Shown here piece after piece: positions 16,635 through 25,400 of a stretch of DNA of 54,799 nt. This DNA comes from an uncultured Clostridia bacterium (GTDB lineage Bacteria; Bacillota; Clostridia; Christensenellales; Borkfalkiaceae): assembly GCA_947598205.1 (NCBI GenBank), contig CANQFB010000010.1:1-54799 (forward strand). Direction: 5' to 3'. The translations under genes were made by a program, and so were the position numbers. The notes below the pieces were generated by a model that saw only the letters and a program-made list of their open reading frames with translations, made no database searches and was not told the DNA's origin. How positions within the stretch are numbered: position 1 is the stretch's first letter; each line of letters opens with the position of its first letter.

Positions 16635-17958
16635 GGTGTGCAAATTCGGCGGCACTTCGATGGCGGACGGCATCACCGCGCTTCGCGTGAAGCGCATCCT
16701 CGATGCCGACCCCGCGAGAAGATATGTCGTCGTCTCCGCACCGGGCAAACGCTACAGCGGGGATGTAAAGGTCACCGATCTTCTGTATGAGACGGCGCGA
16801 GAGGTGAAAGAAGGGGGGCATGTCGGCGATGCGTATGCCCGCGTCGCGGCGCGCTACCGCTCCATTGTGAAGGAACTTTCCATCGGCCTCGATATAGACG
16901 CCCTTCTCGAAGAGACGGCGCGGGCCATCGAAGAAGAGGGCGACGCCGACTTTGCCGCCTCCCGCGGGGAGTACCTTTCGGGGCGCATCATGGCCGCCCT
17001 TCTGGAAGTTCCCTTTATCGACGCGAAGGACGTCGTGAAATTCAAAGGGGGAAACCTCAACGGGAAGTTGAGCTATTCCCTCGTGCGTAAGGCGCTCAAG
17101 GGCAAGCCGAGGGCGGTCGTCGCGGGGTTTTACGGCGAAGACGAGAATGGCCGCGTGAAGACCTTCCCGCGCGGCGGGAGCGACATCACGGGCGCGATCG
17201 TCGCCCGTGCGGTTGGGGCGGACGAGTACGAGAATTGGACGGACGTAAGCGGATTTCTCGCCTGCGATCCCCGCATCGTGCCGAGCCCCGTCGGAATCGG
17301 GACGCTCTCCTATAAGGAGCTCCGCGAGCTCTCCTATATGGGGGCCGACGTCCTCCATTCCGACGCCGTCTATCCCGTCCGCGAGGCCAATATCCCCATC
17401 CGTATTCTAAACACCTTCCGCCCCGAAGATGCCGGCACGCGCATCGTATCCACCGAACATTTCCATCCCGACGGGCGCACCGTCACGGGGATTGCGGGGA
17501 AGAAGAATTTCACCGTCATCTTCCTTGAGAAGGCGCGCATGAACGAGATGAGCGGCTTCGCCCTCCTGCCCCTCAAGGTGTTGAAGCGGCATAATATCTC
17601 CTTTGAACACATGCCCTCGGGCATCGATACGCTCTCCTTCGTCATCGACAGCAGCGGACTGAAGAACGGCGTTCTGCAAGAGGTCATCGGCGAGATCGGA
17701 AAGGCCGTCTCGCCCGATAAGATCAGCGTCATCGAGAATGTCGCCCTGATCGCCGTCGTCGGCCACGGCATGAACCGCAAGGTGGGGACGGCGGCGCGGC
17801 TCTTCGGGGCTATCGCGCGGGCGGGCGTGAACGTGCGCATGATCGACCAAGGCTCTTCCGAGCTCAATATCATTGTGGGCGTAGACAATGAGAACTACGA
17901 GCGGAGTATCAAGGCCGTATACGACGAATTCTTTCTGCGCGACGATCCCGCCTTTTGA
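16627..17958 (+). CDS. lysC: Aspartate kinase
   Basis: A 443-aa enzyme that phosphorylates aspartate, the first step to lysine, threonine and methionine and to the aspartate semialdehyde used by the polyamine operon. The kinase motif KFGGTSMAD (6-14) is near the start. The segment FPRGGSDITGAIVA belongs to the catalytic domain. The last 150 residues form two ACT domains, expected to bind amino-acid effectors (VALIAVVGHGM and SELNIIVGV mark the second). The start ATG is preceded by GGAGGGACGGGAG inside the previous gene. No lysine riboswitch is seen. Confidence 0.94.
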   Translation: MIKVCKFGGTSMADGITALRVKRILDADPARRYVVVSAPGKRYSGDVKVTDLLYETAREVKEGGHVGDAYARVAARYRSIVKELSIGLDIDALLEETARAIEEEGDADFAASRGEYLSGRIMAALLEVPFIDAKDVVKFKGGNLNGKLSYSLVRKALKGKPRAVVAGFYGEDENGRVKTFPRGGSDITGAIVARAVGADEYENWTDVSGFLACDPRIVPSPVGIGTLSYKELRELSYMGADVLHSDAVYPVREANIPIRILNTFRPEDAGTRIVSTEHFHPDGRTVTGIAGKKNFTVIFLEKARMNEMSGFALLPLKVLKRHNISFEHMPSGIDTLSFVIDSSGLKNGVLQEVIGEIGKAVSPDKISVIENVALIAVVGHGMNRKVGTAARLFGAIARAGVNVRMIDQGSSELNIIVGVDNENYERSIKAVYDEFFLRDDPAF

Positions 17959-17984
17959 AGGATCTTTGCAAAAGAGGAGGAAGC

Positions 17985-18593
17985 ATGTTCAACAAGAAGA
18001 ATATCAAATATATCGTCATTCTCTGCGTGTGTTTTGTTTGCACGCTCGTCTTGCTCATTCTTTCCTTCATGCTCGGCAAGTTCTTCCATGTGACGACGGT
18101 GGGATCTTGCACCGAGGGGGAGGCCGTCATTTCCGCGCCCTATTCGATGGACGAGCAGTACTGCTTTGTCGCGGTGCGCGACGCAAAGAAATATGTGGAA
18201 GAGGAGGAAGAGGGGGAAGAGGAGACGCAACCCAAGGAGCAAGAGGAACCCGTTCCCGCCGTCGCATGCACCCTCCGTATCGAGCGGGACGATCTCCTCG
18301 ACGGGAAGGAGACGGAGCTCAAAGAGGGGACCCGTATCCTGTTCTTGTCTACCGCGCCCGAGAGTGCGCTCACAGAAGGGGCCGTCCTCGAAGTCGCCGC
18401 GCTCCGCATCTTTGTGGACGGCGGGGAGAAGGATGTGCACGTCGCGACCCTCGATCTCTTCAATAAGGAGAAGAACAAAAAGGTCAGGAATACGCAGATC
18501 GGCATGCTCTGCGGCGTGGTCGTCTTCTTTTTCGGCGGCGGTTTTTGTATGCTCAAGCTCTGCGGGATCGGCCCGCAGAGGGTCCGCTGGTAA
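17985..18593 (+). CDS. Predicted two-helix membrane protein, function unknown
   Basis: A 202-aa protein with transmembrane helices at about 8-30 and 175-195. The loop between is acidic with a Glu-rich stretch (EEEEEGEEETQ) followed by a beta-rich segment. I do not recognise the family. The ATG follows GAGGAGGAAGC. It lies 26 bp after lysC and ends at a strong terminator, so it is probably the last gene of the cdaA-lysC operon. Confidence 0.75.
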   Translation: MFNKKNIKYIVILCVCFVCTLVLLILSFMLGKFFHVTTVGSCTEGEAVISAPYSMDEQYCFVAVRDAKKYVEEEEEGEEETQPKEQEEPVPAVACTLRIERDDLLDGKETELKEGTRILFLSTAPESALTEGAVLEVAALRIFVDGGEKDVHVATLDLFNKEKNKKVRNTQIGMLCGVVVFFFGGGFCMLKLCGIGPQRVRW

Positions 18594-18608
18594 TTTGCGC
18601 GAAATGGA

Positions 18609-18649
18609 GCGCCCCCGCTTTCAAAGGGAAAGCGGGGCGCGTTTTTTTT
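18609..18649 (+). terminator. Intrinsic terminator of the cdaA-lysC operon
   Basis: A long GC-rich hairpin GCGCC...CCGCTTTC/GAAAGCGG...GGCGC followed by a run of eight T. Confidence 0.88.
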
Positions 18650-18656
18650 ATCTGGG

Positions 18657-19055
18657 TCACGCCTTGGGCATGAGGTCTGAAAGAGTATAGCGGGATAGGA
18701 AGTCGCAGACGGTCTCGTCGAGGGCGCGCCATACGGGAAGGGAAGGGCATGTCGCGGCGCGGGGGCAATCGCGCTCCTTCCTGCCCGTGCAGTCGGTGGC
18801 GGCAAGCGAGGTCTCCGTCTCGCCCAGGATCTCGGCGAGGGTATAGCTCTCGGGCGCGCGGGTGAGACGGTAGCCGCCCTTCTTTCCACGCGTGCTCTCC
18901 ACGAAGCCCGCCTTCACGAGCGATCGCATGATACTTTCCGCATATTTATAGGGCACGTTCTGCGCGGCGGCAAGGGCGCGGAGGGAGGAACTCCCGCATT
19001 CCGCGAGCTCCGCCATCATGCGGAGGGCATAGCGGCCGCGCGTCGAGACGATCAT
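18657..19055 (-). CDS. Rrf2-family transcription regulator (IscR-like)
   Basis: A 132-aa winged-helix regulator. STRGRYALRMM (4-14) and the GKKGGYRL wing (57-64) are Rrf2 hallmarks. Three cysteines (C89, C97, C103) in the effector loop could ligate an iron-sulfur cluster, as in IscR. The spacing Cx7Cx5C differs slightly from the Escherichia coli protein. It overlaps the iscU stop by 4 bp (ATGA), so it is the last gene of iscS-iscU-rrf2. The inverted repeat at the iscS promoter is a plausible operator, which would give autoregulation. Confidence 0.92.
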   Translation of the reverse strand: MIVSTRGRYALRMMAELAECGSSSLRALAAAQNVPYKYAESIMRSLVKAGFVESTRGKKGGYRLTRAPESYTLAEILGETETSLAATDCTGRKERDCPRAATCPSLPVWRALDETVCDFLSRYTLSDLMPKA

Positions 19056-19507
19056 GTCTCGTCCCCGTCGTCGGCCGTATGATCGTGTTCGTGGGCGCAG
19101 AGGGCGCACTTGAACTCCTCGGGGTCGTAGGGGATGTTGTTGCGCTTATAGTAGTCGAGAATGGCCGCCTGAACCGCCTGTTCGGCGAGCACCGAGCAGT
19201 GGAGCTTATAGGCGGGAAGGCCGCCGAGGGCCTCGGTCACGGCCTTGTTGGTGAGCTTTAAGGCCTCGGAGAGGGGTTGCCCCTTGATCATCTCCGTCGC
19301 CATCGAGCTCGAGGCGATGGCGCTTCCGCAACCGAAGGTCTCGAACTTGACGTCTGTGAGAATGCCGTCCTTCACCTTGATATACATCTTCATGATGTCG
19401 CCGCATTTGGCGTTGCCCACTTCGCCCACGCCGTCGGCGTCTTCGATGATCCCGACGTTGCGGGGGTGGCGGAAGTGGTCCATAACTTTTTCGCTGTATA
19501 ATGACAT
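19052..19507 (-). CDS. iscU: Iron-sulfur cluster scaffold, IscU/NifU N-terminal type
   Basis: A 151-aa scaffold on which sulfur from IscS and iron are assembled. The three ligand cysteines are C35 (NAKCGD), C60 (FGCGSAIASS) and C104 (KLHCSV), with the partner aspartate D37. The C-terminus ends in a CALCAHEHDH segment, a CxxC plus three histidines not usual for IscU, which could bind metal. The ATG at 19507 follows AGAGGT; upstream in-frame codons lack a ribosome binding site. It lies 33 bp after iscS. Confidence 0.94.
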   Translation of the reverse strand: MSLYSEKVMDHFRHPRNVGIIEDADGVGEVGNAKCGDIMKMYIKVKDGILTDVKFETFGCGSAIASSSMATEMIKGQPLSEALKLTNKAVTEALGGLPAYKLHCSVLAEQAVQAAILDYYKRNNIPYDPEEFKCALCAHEHDHTADDGDET

Positions 19508-19540
19508 ATAATACCTCTGATTTCGCAAATTTTTTTATTG

Positions 19541-20728
19541 TCACAAAATGTACTGCCGTCTGCCTTCCTTGAGGTCGCGCCAGACGGGGGAGAATGAGCG
19601 CACCTTTTCGACGACCTCGGGGATCTTTTCGAGCAGATAATCGACGTCCGCCTCGGTATTTTCGGGGCCGAGCGTGAGGCGAAGAGAACCGTGTGCGACG
19701 TCGTGCACCCGCCCGATCGCGAGAAGCACGTGCGAAGGGTCCAAAGAGCCCGAAGTGCAAGCCGAGCCCGAGGAGGCGCAGATGCCCTCGTCGTCGAGAT
19801 ACAAAAGGAGCGCCTCGCCCTCACAGCCCTCGAAGCAGAAGCTCACATTTCCAAAAAGCCGCCTTGTCCGATCCCCGTTGAGGCTGGAGTGGGGAATGCG
19901 TTCAAGTCCGTCGATGAGTTTGGCCTGCAACCGCTTGAGGAGCGCAGACGTGGCACCCATGTCCGCGATAGAGGCCTTCAAAGCGGCCGACATTGCGGCG
20001 ATAGCGGGCAGATCTTCCGTGCCCGCGCGTTTGCCCTTCTCCTGCGCTCCGCCCTCGATGAGGGGCGAAAGCGGCGCGCCTTTTCTCGCATAGATCACGC
20101 CCACGCCCTTCGGTCCGCCAAACTTGTGCGCGGAGAGGGCGAGATAGTCGCATTTGATCTTTTGAACGTCTACGGGGATATGCCCCACGGCTTGCACGGC
20201 GTCGGTATGGAACAAAACGCCCTTTTCGCGGCAAATTTCGCCGATCTCCTCCACGGGCTGGAGGGTCCCGATCTCGTTGTTGGCGAGCATGACGGAGACG
20301 AGGGCGGTCTCATCGTCGATGGCATTTTTCACGTCCTCCGCCTTCACGATGCCCTCATGCCCCACGGGCAGAAGGACGATCTCGAAGCCCTCTCTTTTGA
20401 GCTTATCAAGGGTATGCAAAACGGCATGGTGTTCGATGGCGGTGGAGAGGATCTTCTTCTTTCCCTTCTTCGCGCCCGCATAGGCGGCGGAGAGGATGGC
20501 TTGGTTATCCGCTTCGCTCCCGCCCGAGGTGAAATAGATCTCGCGGGGGGCGGCGTTGAGGATCGATGCGATTTCTTCGCGGCTCTTTTCGAGAATTTCC
20601 TTGGCGCGCTGGCCCGCGGTGTGCAGGCTGGAAGGGTTGCCGTAGAACTCTTCGCAGGTTTTGTTGTAAACCTCGAGCGCACAGGGTAAAATCTTCGTCG
20701 TCGCCGCATGATCTGCATATATAAACAT
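19541..20728 (-). CDS. iscS: Cysteine desulfurase
   Basis: A 395-aa PLP enzyme that takes sulfur from cysteine for cluster and thio-cofactor synthesis. The PLP lysine is K202 in SAHKFGGPKG, and the sulfur-accepting cysteine is C324 in SSGSACTSG. YADHAATT at the N-terminus is the family opening. It starts at an ATG with GGAG about 9 nt upstream and is the first gene of the iscS-iscU-rrf2 operon. This set-up matches the housekeeping Clostridia system. Confidence 0.95.
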   Translation of the reverse strand: MFIYADHAATTKILPCALEVYNKTCEEFYGNPSSLHTAGQRAKEILEKSREEIASILNAAPREIYFTSGGSEADNQAILSAAYAGAKKGKKKILSTAIEHHAVLHTLDKLKREGFEIVLLPVGHEGIVKAEDVKNAIDDETALVSVMLANNEIGTLQPVEEIGEICREKGVLFHTDAVQAVGHIPVDVQKIKCDYLALSAHKFGGPKGVGVIYARKGAPLSPLIEGGAQEKGKRAGTEDLPAIAAMSAALKASIADMGATSALLKRLQAKLIDGLERIPHSSLNGDRTRRLFGNVSFCFEGCEGEALLLYLDDEGICASSGSACTSGSLDPSHVLLAIGRVHDVAHGSLRLTLGPENTEADVDYLLEKIPEVVEKVRSFSPVWRDLKEGRRQYIL

Positions 20729-20750
20729 GGTGTGATACTCCGCAAAAATA

Positions 20751-20801
20751 AATTCCTATCTTTTCGATAGGAATTATAACATGAGGGAAGGGTTATGTCA
20801 A
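20751..20801 (-). promoter_or_regulatory. iscS promoter overlapped by a 10-bp inverted repeat (candidate Rrf2 operator)
   Basis: The minus strand has TTGACA (20801-20796), a 17-bp spacer and TATAAT (20778-20773), a near-ideal promoter. A perfect inverted repeat AATTCCTATC-N5-GATAGGAATT covers 20751-20775, from inside the -10 to about +15. A protein bound there would block initiation, and the Rrf2 regulator at the operon end is the obvious candidate. Confidence 0.75.
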
Positions 20802-21165
20802 GCGATTTCAAAGGGGAAAATAAAGCCATGCCTTTATAAAGCGGAATGGCAGTCGGAATTCCCCACCTCAGTCACGGCAAAGTCGGCCGTGACAGCTCCT
20901 CCCCGGGGAGGAGCTTTTTCCTAAACCTCTCTGCGATACGCAAGCTCGCGAAATCTCCCCTATAAGGGGCGACAAGTTATGCTTCGACAGGCTCACCATG
21001 ACGATTTGAAAGCCTCGGACTTCGTATCGGGGGATACACTCGCCCCTGTGCGGCTCGGTATGACGCGCGCGCCATGCCCCCACCCGTCACGGCTATACCG
21101 TGCCGCCTTCCCCCTCATAGAGGGGGAGGGCTTCCCCATCCATGGGGGAAGGCTCAAAAGCACAC
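20802..21165. repeat. Repeat-filled gap between iscS and rpsR
   Basis: No gene is supported. R2 palindromes (TCACGGC...GCCGTGA, CTCCTCCCCGGGGAGGAG) lie at about 20868-20930. An R3 piece (CTCCCCTATAAGGGG) and half an R1 unit (GCTTCGACAGGCTCACCATGACG) lie near 20950-21005. R2-like units with CATGGGGGAAG follow at about 21080-21155. Confidence 0.6.
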
Positions 21166-21201
21166 AAAAAAAGACCTTGCGGATAAAGCAAGGTCTTTTT
21201 T
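21166..21201 (-). terminator. Intrinsic terminator after rpsR
   Basis: The hairpin AAAGACCTTGC/GCAAGGTCTTT has T-runs on both sides. On the minus strand it closes the rpsF-ssb-rpsR operon. Confidence 0.85.
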
Positions 21202-21211
21202 GCAACAAAAT

Positions 21212-21544
21212 TTATTCTGCCCTGAAGGGAATGAGGGCGGCGATGCGGGCGCGCTTGATGGCCGTCGCGAGCTCTCTCTGGTGCTTCGCGCAGGTGCCCG
21301 TCATGCGGCGGGGCAAGATCTTACCGCCTTCGGCGATAAACTTCTTGAGCTTGGCCGTATCCTTATAGTTGATCGTGGATTTCTCCTGGCAGAAGAGGCA
21401 GACCTTTTTGAAGTTCTGCTTTTTGTAGCTCTTCTTGGGAGCACGGTCGCCCTTATCCTTGTCTTCTTTGGGAGTTGCGGGCGCTGCGGGAGCGGGAGCC
21501 GCCTCTTCCTCGACGACGGGAACAACAACTTCTTCTTCTTCCAT
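21212..21544 (-). CDS. rpsR: 30S ribosomal protein S18 with acidic N-terminal extension
   Basis: A 110-aa protein; the S18 core starts near residue 38 and is normal. [10 protein letters not shown] and [11 protein letters not shown] carry zinc-type cysteines, as in C+ S18 proteins. About 35 residues rich in Glu, Val, Pro and Ala precede the core ([17 protein letters not shown]...), which is longer than usual. The ATG sits in a normal position 61 bp after ssb, so the extension looks real. It ends the rpsF-ssb-rpsR operon. Confidence 0.95.
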   Translation of the reverse strand: MEEEEVVVPVVEEEAAPAPAAPATPKEDKDKGDRAPKKSYKKQNFKKVCLFCQEKSTINYKDTAKLKKFIAEGGKILPRRMTGTCAKHQRELATAIKRARIAALIPFRAE

Positions 21545-21605
21545 ATTTTACTCCTTATAAATTTGATGATAGCCGCTTTTGCGGGGCAAAAGGGCCTTTC
21601 CCCTT

Positions 21606-22034
21606 TTAGAAGGGGATGTCGCCGTCGTCGTCGAAGGATTCGAGTTGCGGCTTTTTCTTGGCGGGGGCGCTTGTCCCCGAAGGGGCGGGGGTGTCGTAGA
21701 AATCGTCGCCGCCCTGCGTCTTGGTCGTGAGGAATTCCACATCCTGCGCGATCACGTCAACGGCCGTGCGGCGGTTGCCTTGGTTATCCTCGTAGTTGCG
21801 GATCTGGACGCTCCCCGAAACGGCGACCTTCGAGCCCTTCTTCACATACCGCGCGATGGTATCGGCGAGGCCGCGCCATGCGGTGACGTTGAAGAAGTCG
21901 GTCTGCCGCTCGCCGTCGGAAGACGTGTAGGAGCGGTTGACGGCGATCGCGAAATGGCATACGCTCACGCCGCCCGAGGTCTCCGAAAGTTCGGGATCGC
22001 GGGTGAGATTTCCAATCAAAAACACCTTATTCAT
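21606..22034 (-). CDS. ssb: Single-stranded DNA-binding protein
   Basis: A 142-aa OB-fold protein that coats single-stranded DNA. MNKVFLIGNLTRDPEL opens the OB domain (1-105). A short flexible linker and the acidic C-terminal tip DDDGDIPF (binding site for partner proteins) follow. It lies between rpsF and rpsR, the conserved bacterial order, 1 bp after rpsF. Confidence 0.97.
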   Translation of the reverse strand: MNKVFLIGNLTRDPELSETSGGVSVCHFAIAVNRSYTSSDGERQTDFFNVTAWRGLADTIARYVKKGSKVAVSGSVQIRNYEDNQGNRRTAVDVIAQDVEFLTTKTQGGDDFYDTPAPSGTSAPAKKKPQLESFDDDGDIPF

Positions 22035-22035
22035 C

Positions 22036-22326
22036 TTATTTTTCCTCTACTTTTGTGATCATACGTCTGAGCACGTCTTGCGAGATGCCCGCAATGCGGT
22101 CAAGCTCTTTAAGCGCTTCTGCTTTTGCCGTAAACGTCATGAGAACATAGAAAGCGTCCGTCTTGTAGTCGATGGGGTAGGCCGTCTTTTTGACGCCCCA
22201 CTTATCGAGCGCTTCTACGTTTCCGCCGAAGGAAGCAACGATGTCGGTATATTTTTTGAGTTCCGCATCGAGGGCCTCCTCGCTCATGTCGCTTTTGAGC
22301 AAAATCAGCATTTCGTACTTTTGCAT
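22036..22326 (-). CDS. rpsF: 30S ribosomal protein S6
   Basis: A 96-aa S6 of normal length with the opening KYEMLILLKSDMSEE and the conserved WGVKKTAYPI. S6 pairs with S18 on the 16S platform. It is the first gene of the operon and starts behind GGGAGGTAAAAGAG, with a structured leader upstream. Confidence 0.96.
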   Translation of the reverse strand: MQKYEMLILLKSDMSEEALDAELKKYTDIVASFGGNVEALDKWGVKKTAYPIDYKTDAFYVLMTFTAKAEALKELDRIAGISQDVLRRMITKVEEK

Positions 22327-22352
22327 TCTCTTTTACCTCCCGGTCTTGATCG

Positions 22353-22384
22353 GCATGCCTTTGCGCCTTTTGGGCGCGGCATGC
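22353..22384 (-). promoter_or_regulatory. rpsF leader hairpin, candidate S6:S18 autoregulatory element
   Basis: In the 80-nt leader, GCATGCC-GCGCC pairs with GGCGC-AAA-GGCATGC, a 12-bp stem with a 3-nt bulge, followed directly by CCG. S6:S18 repression of the rpsF operon through a bulged stem with a CCG element in the 5' UTR is known in many bacteria. Whether this stem is that motif is inference. Confidence 0.45.
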
Positions 22385-22409
22385 AAGGCTATGCGACTTT
22401 TGTTCCTTA

Positions 22410-22438
22410 ATTATACTTGACTTTCCAAAAAAAGTCAA
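22410..22438 (-). promoter_or_regulatory. Sigma-A promoter of rpsF-ssb-rpsR
   Basis: TTGACT (22438-22433), a 17-bp spacer and TATAAT (22415-22410). An inverted repeat TTGACTTT-N6-AAAGTCAA covers the -35 and most of the spacer, so it may also be an operator or the tail of a terminator for the gene upstream. Confidence 0.75.
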
Positions 22439-22480
22439 CGCGTTTTGGGGGCGTTTTCGCTATCTTCCGAAAAACGTGCT

Positions 22481-25400
22481 TCAGCCCCCTAATCCTCCGA
22501 TTTTATTTGTGAGCGCCTTGACGAGGCCGAGCGTCTCGTTCAAAGAAACCTCGATGAGATTTTTGACGACGCGCCCTTCTTCTTTGCCGTCGGAGGTAAA
22601 TTCAAGTCCGTTCGGGTAGATCTTGCTGAAATCGGTGTAGGGGTTCTCGTCGATGAGGCCGTGGAACCAAAGCTCTGCAAGAAGGGTGTTCTGCATGCTC
22701 CCTGATACGCCCGTGACCAGACTGTCCACATTGAGGATGGGCGTTTCCGTCTTGAAGGAGATCGTACCGTCGTGCTCGTTCTTTTGCCCGAGGAGGAGGT
22801 ACCAAACGCCCGAGACGTAGCGGTCGTACTGCTCGCCGCCGACGAAGTAGAGCACCTTTGTTGCATCTTCTTCGTAGGTAGCGCTCTTGTCGGCATTCGT
22901 GAATTTCTTATCGACGCCGATCTTCTCCAGAATGTAGTAGTAGCCGTCGGCGCCCGCCTTGTGGTGGATGAGGAGGGATTGATCCTTATAGGAGATCCGC
23001 GACTGATCGTCGGTTGCGAATTCCATCTTTTCGCCGTTTGTATCGTAATATCCGATGAGGACTTCTTCGAGGTCGACGCGCTCGGGGTCGGGCGTGTACT
23101 CGGAGCCCTCCTTGGGCGCAACCTCTACGAGGATATAGCGATCGCCGAATTCGTCGGTGAGCACCTCATATTCCTTGCCGTCGGTATACGTGAAGTAAGA
23201 TTTGCCCGTGCCCGCATCGTTCCTCAACGTCTGCGCGGGATACACGGTGTCATTCTCGTAATTAAAGACGCGGTACTCATAGGAGGGCACGATCTTGATC
23301 TCGTTCTCATAGTAGTAGACGGGCTTTCTCGTCGCGGCGGGATCTTCCAACCCCGCATTATAGCTTGCGGCCGCGGCGTCGTAGAGCACCGCCTTATCCG
23401 CCTCGACAGGGGTGCTTGTGCCGTGCAGGAAGTAGCCCTCCGTGATCTCGGTCACCCCGTCCGAAACGAGCACGCGCTTTTCGGTGAGCTGTGAAAGATC
23501 GATCCGAGCCGCCTGCGGGCGGAAGATGAAGGCGGACGGATCTTTGCTCACTCCGTTATCCTGCAACCCGTTGAATTGCGCATAGTTGTAGTTATAGAGC
23601 GTAACATTTATTTTCTTTTCCTTGTCCGGGCCTTGGCCTTGATTTAATGTGCGTTCCTCACTGCCTGCCTCGCCGAAGTAGGTCTTGTAAAGCCAATCAT
23701 AGGTGATATGATAGGTCTGCGGAGCTCCCACTTTACCTTCCTTGGGATCGTAAAGAGAGAGTTCCTTATCTTCGATCTTCATGTAGGAATACATCTCTTC
23801 GCCGAAGACTTCGCCTATGGAGAGATTGGCAATATCGTCGGGCAAGGTCTCGATGGTGCTGTCTTTGAGGTGCTTCAAGATCTTGTTGCCCTCGAGTTGC
23901 TCTTCGCCCATGATCTCGGAGAGGCGGAGGGTATCCACGCGTTCGCCGAGTTCGCCGATCTGGCACGAGGCGAGCGTCTTGAGAAGGGCGGGGGTATCCG
24001 CGGCGTTGAGGTCGAGCACGTCGCCGAGCAGGAGGGAGTCGATCTTCCCTTGGTCGGTCAATTCGCCGATGCGCCAATCCTTCATCGCGTTCATGATGTT
24101 GGAACTGCCGTCTGTAATGTCGAGCACCTGCGAGAGCTTGAGCCGTTCGATGCGCTTCTGGTTCTGGAGATCGGAGATCTTCCACGAGGCGATGGCCGCC
24201 ATGAGTTTGGAAGAGCTTCCTTTGGTATCGAAGATCTCTTCGATGCGGAGATCTTCGATGGTCTCCTGCTTTTTGAGGTCGCCGAGCGTCGTTCCGCGCT
24301 TTGCGAAGGCGTTCATGATCATCGAGTCGGATTCGCCGCCGAAGAGGTCGGAGATCTTGAGGCTGTCCGTCTTCTCCTCATTTTGCAAATCTCCGATGGT
24401 GAAGTCGGCGATGGACTTGACGAGGGGAGATACGTCGTCCCCTTCGGTATCGATGATGTCCTTGATCTTCACGTCGCCGAAATCGTCGTTTTTAAGGCTC
24501 TCGACGGTGCGCTTCTTGTTGGGCGCGATCATCTCGACGCCGATGACGTGTCCGCTCTCGTCGTACACCTTCGTGTAGTTCTCGGACGCGCCGTACATGA
24601 CGTAATACATGAGATCCGACGTTTTGTCATCGGGTTTGCCGAGAAGGGCCTCCACCTCGAGACCGGAGATGAGGCCGTTCGCGCCCTCGCTCAGATCCTT
24701 GACCGTGGTGGGCTTGCGCTCGGAAGTTTCGAGCATGACGACCCTGCCCTCTTCGTCGATCTCATAGTCTGTGCCGCGGCTGCCGTAGCAGATGGCATAG
24801 GTCGCGGTGTTCGCCTCGTAGCTTTCCTCCGTCACGTCGAAGTCGAGGGCGAGCATGGAGCCGAGCTCGACCCCGTTGATGACTTCGCCCGAATTTTCGA
24901 TGAGATCGCCCACAGAGGTGGTCTTCTCGGGGTTGAGGATATGCACGCGGCCCTCTGCGTCGATGTCGTAATCCTGTTTGAATTTCCCGTATGCGATGGC
25001 ATACATGACGGCGTTATCCTTGATGCCCTCGACGCTGGCGTTCTTATGAAGGCCGAGCATCGTGCCGAGGTTGATGCGGTTGAGCGTATTCTCCATGCCG
25101 TCTTTTTCGGTGAGAACGCCCACGGTCGTCTCCGCCTCCTCGTTGAGGATCTTGATGGAATTATCGGGCAGGATCTCGTAATCCACGCCCTCTTCGCCGT
25201 AGCAAAGGGCGAGGAGCAACTCGTGGGAGTTGCCGTCCACATTGAGTACTCTCCCGAGGCGGATGCCGGGGATCACTTCGTCCTGCACATAGCTGTCGAG
25301 CTTGGTGAAGGGCGTAGACATGAGCGTGGTCTTATCCAGGGTCACGCCGAGGCCGTCGAGTTTCTCGATGAGGGTATCCACCGTCTTTTCGACGAAGGGG

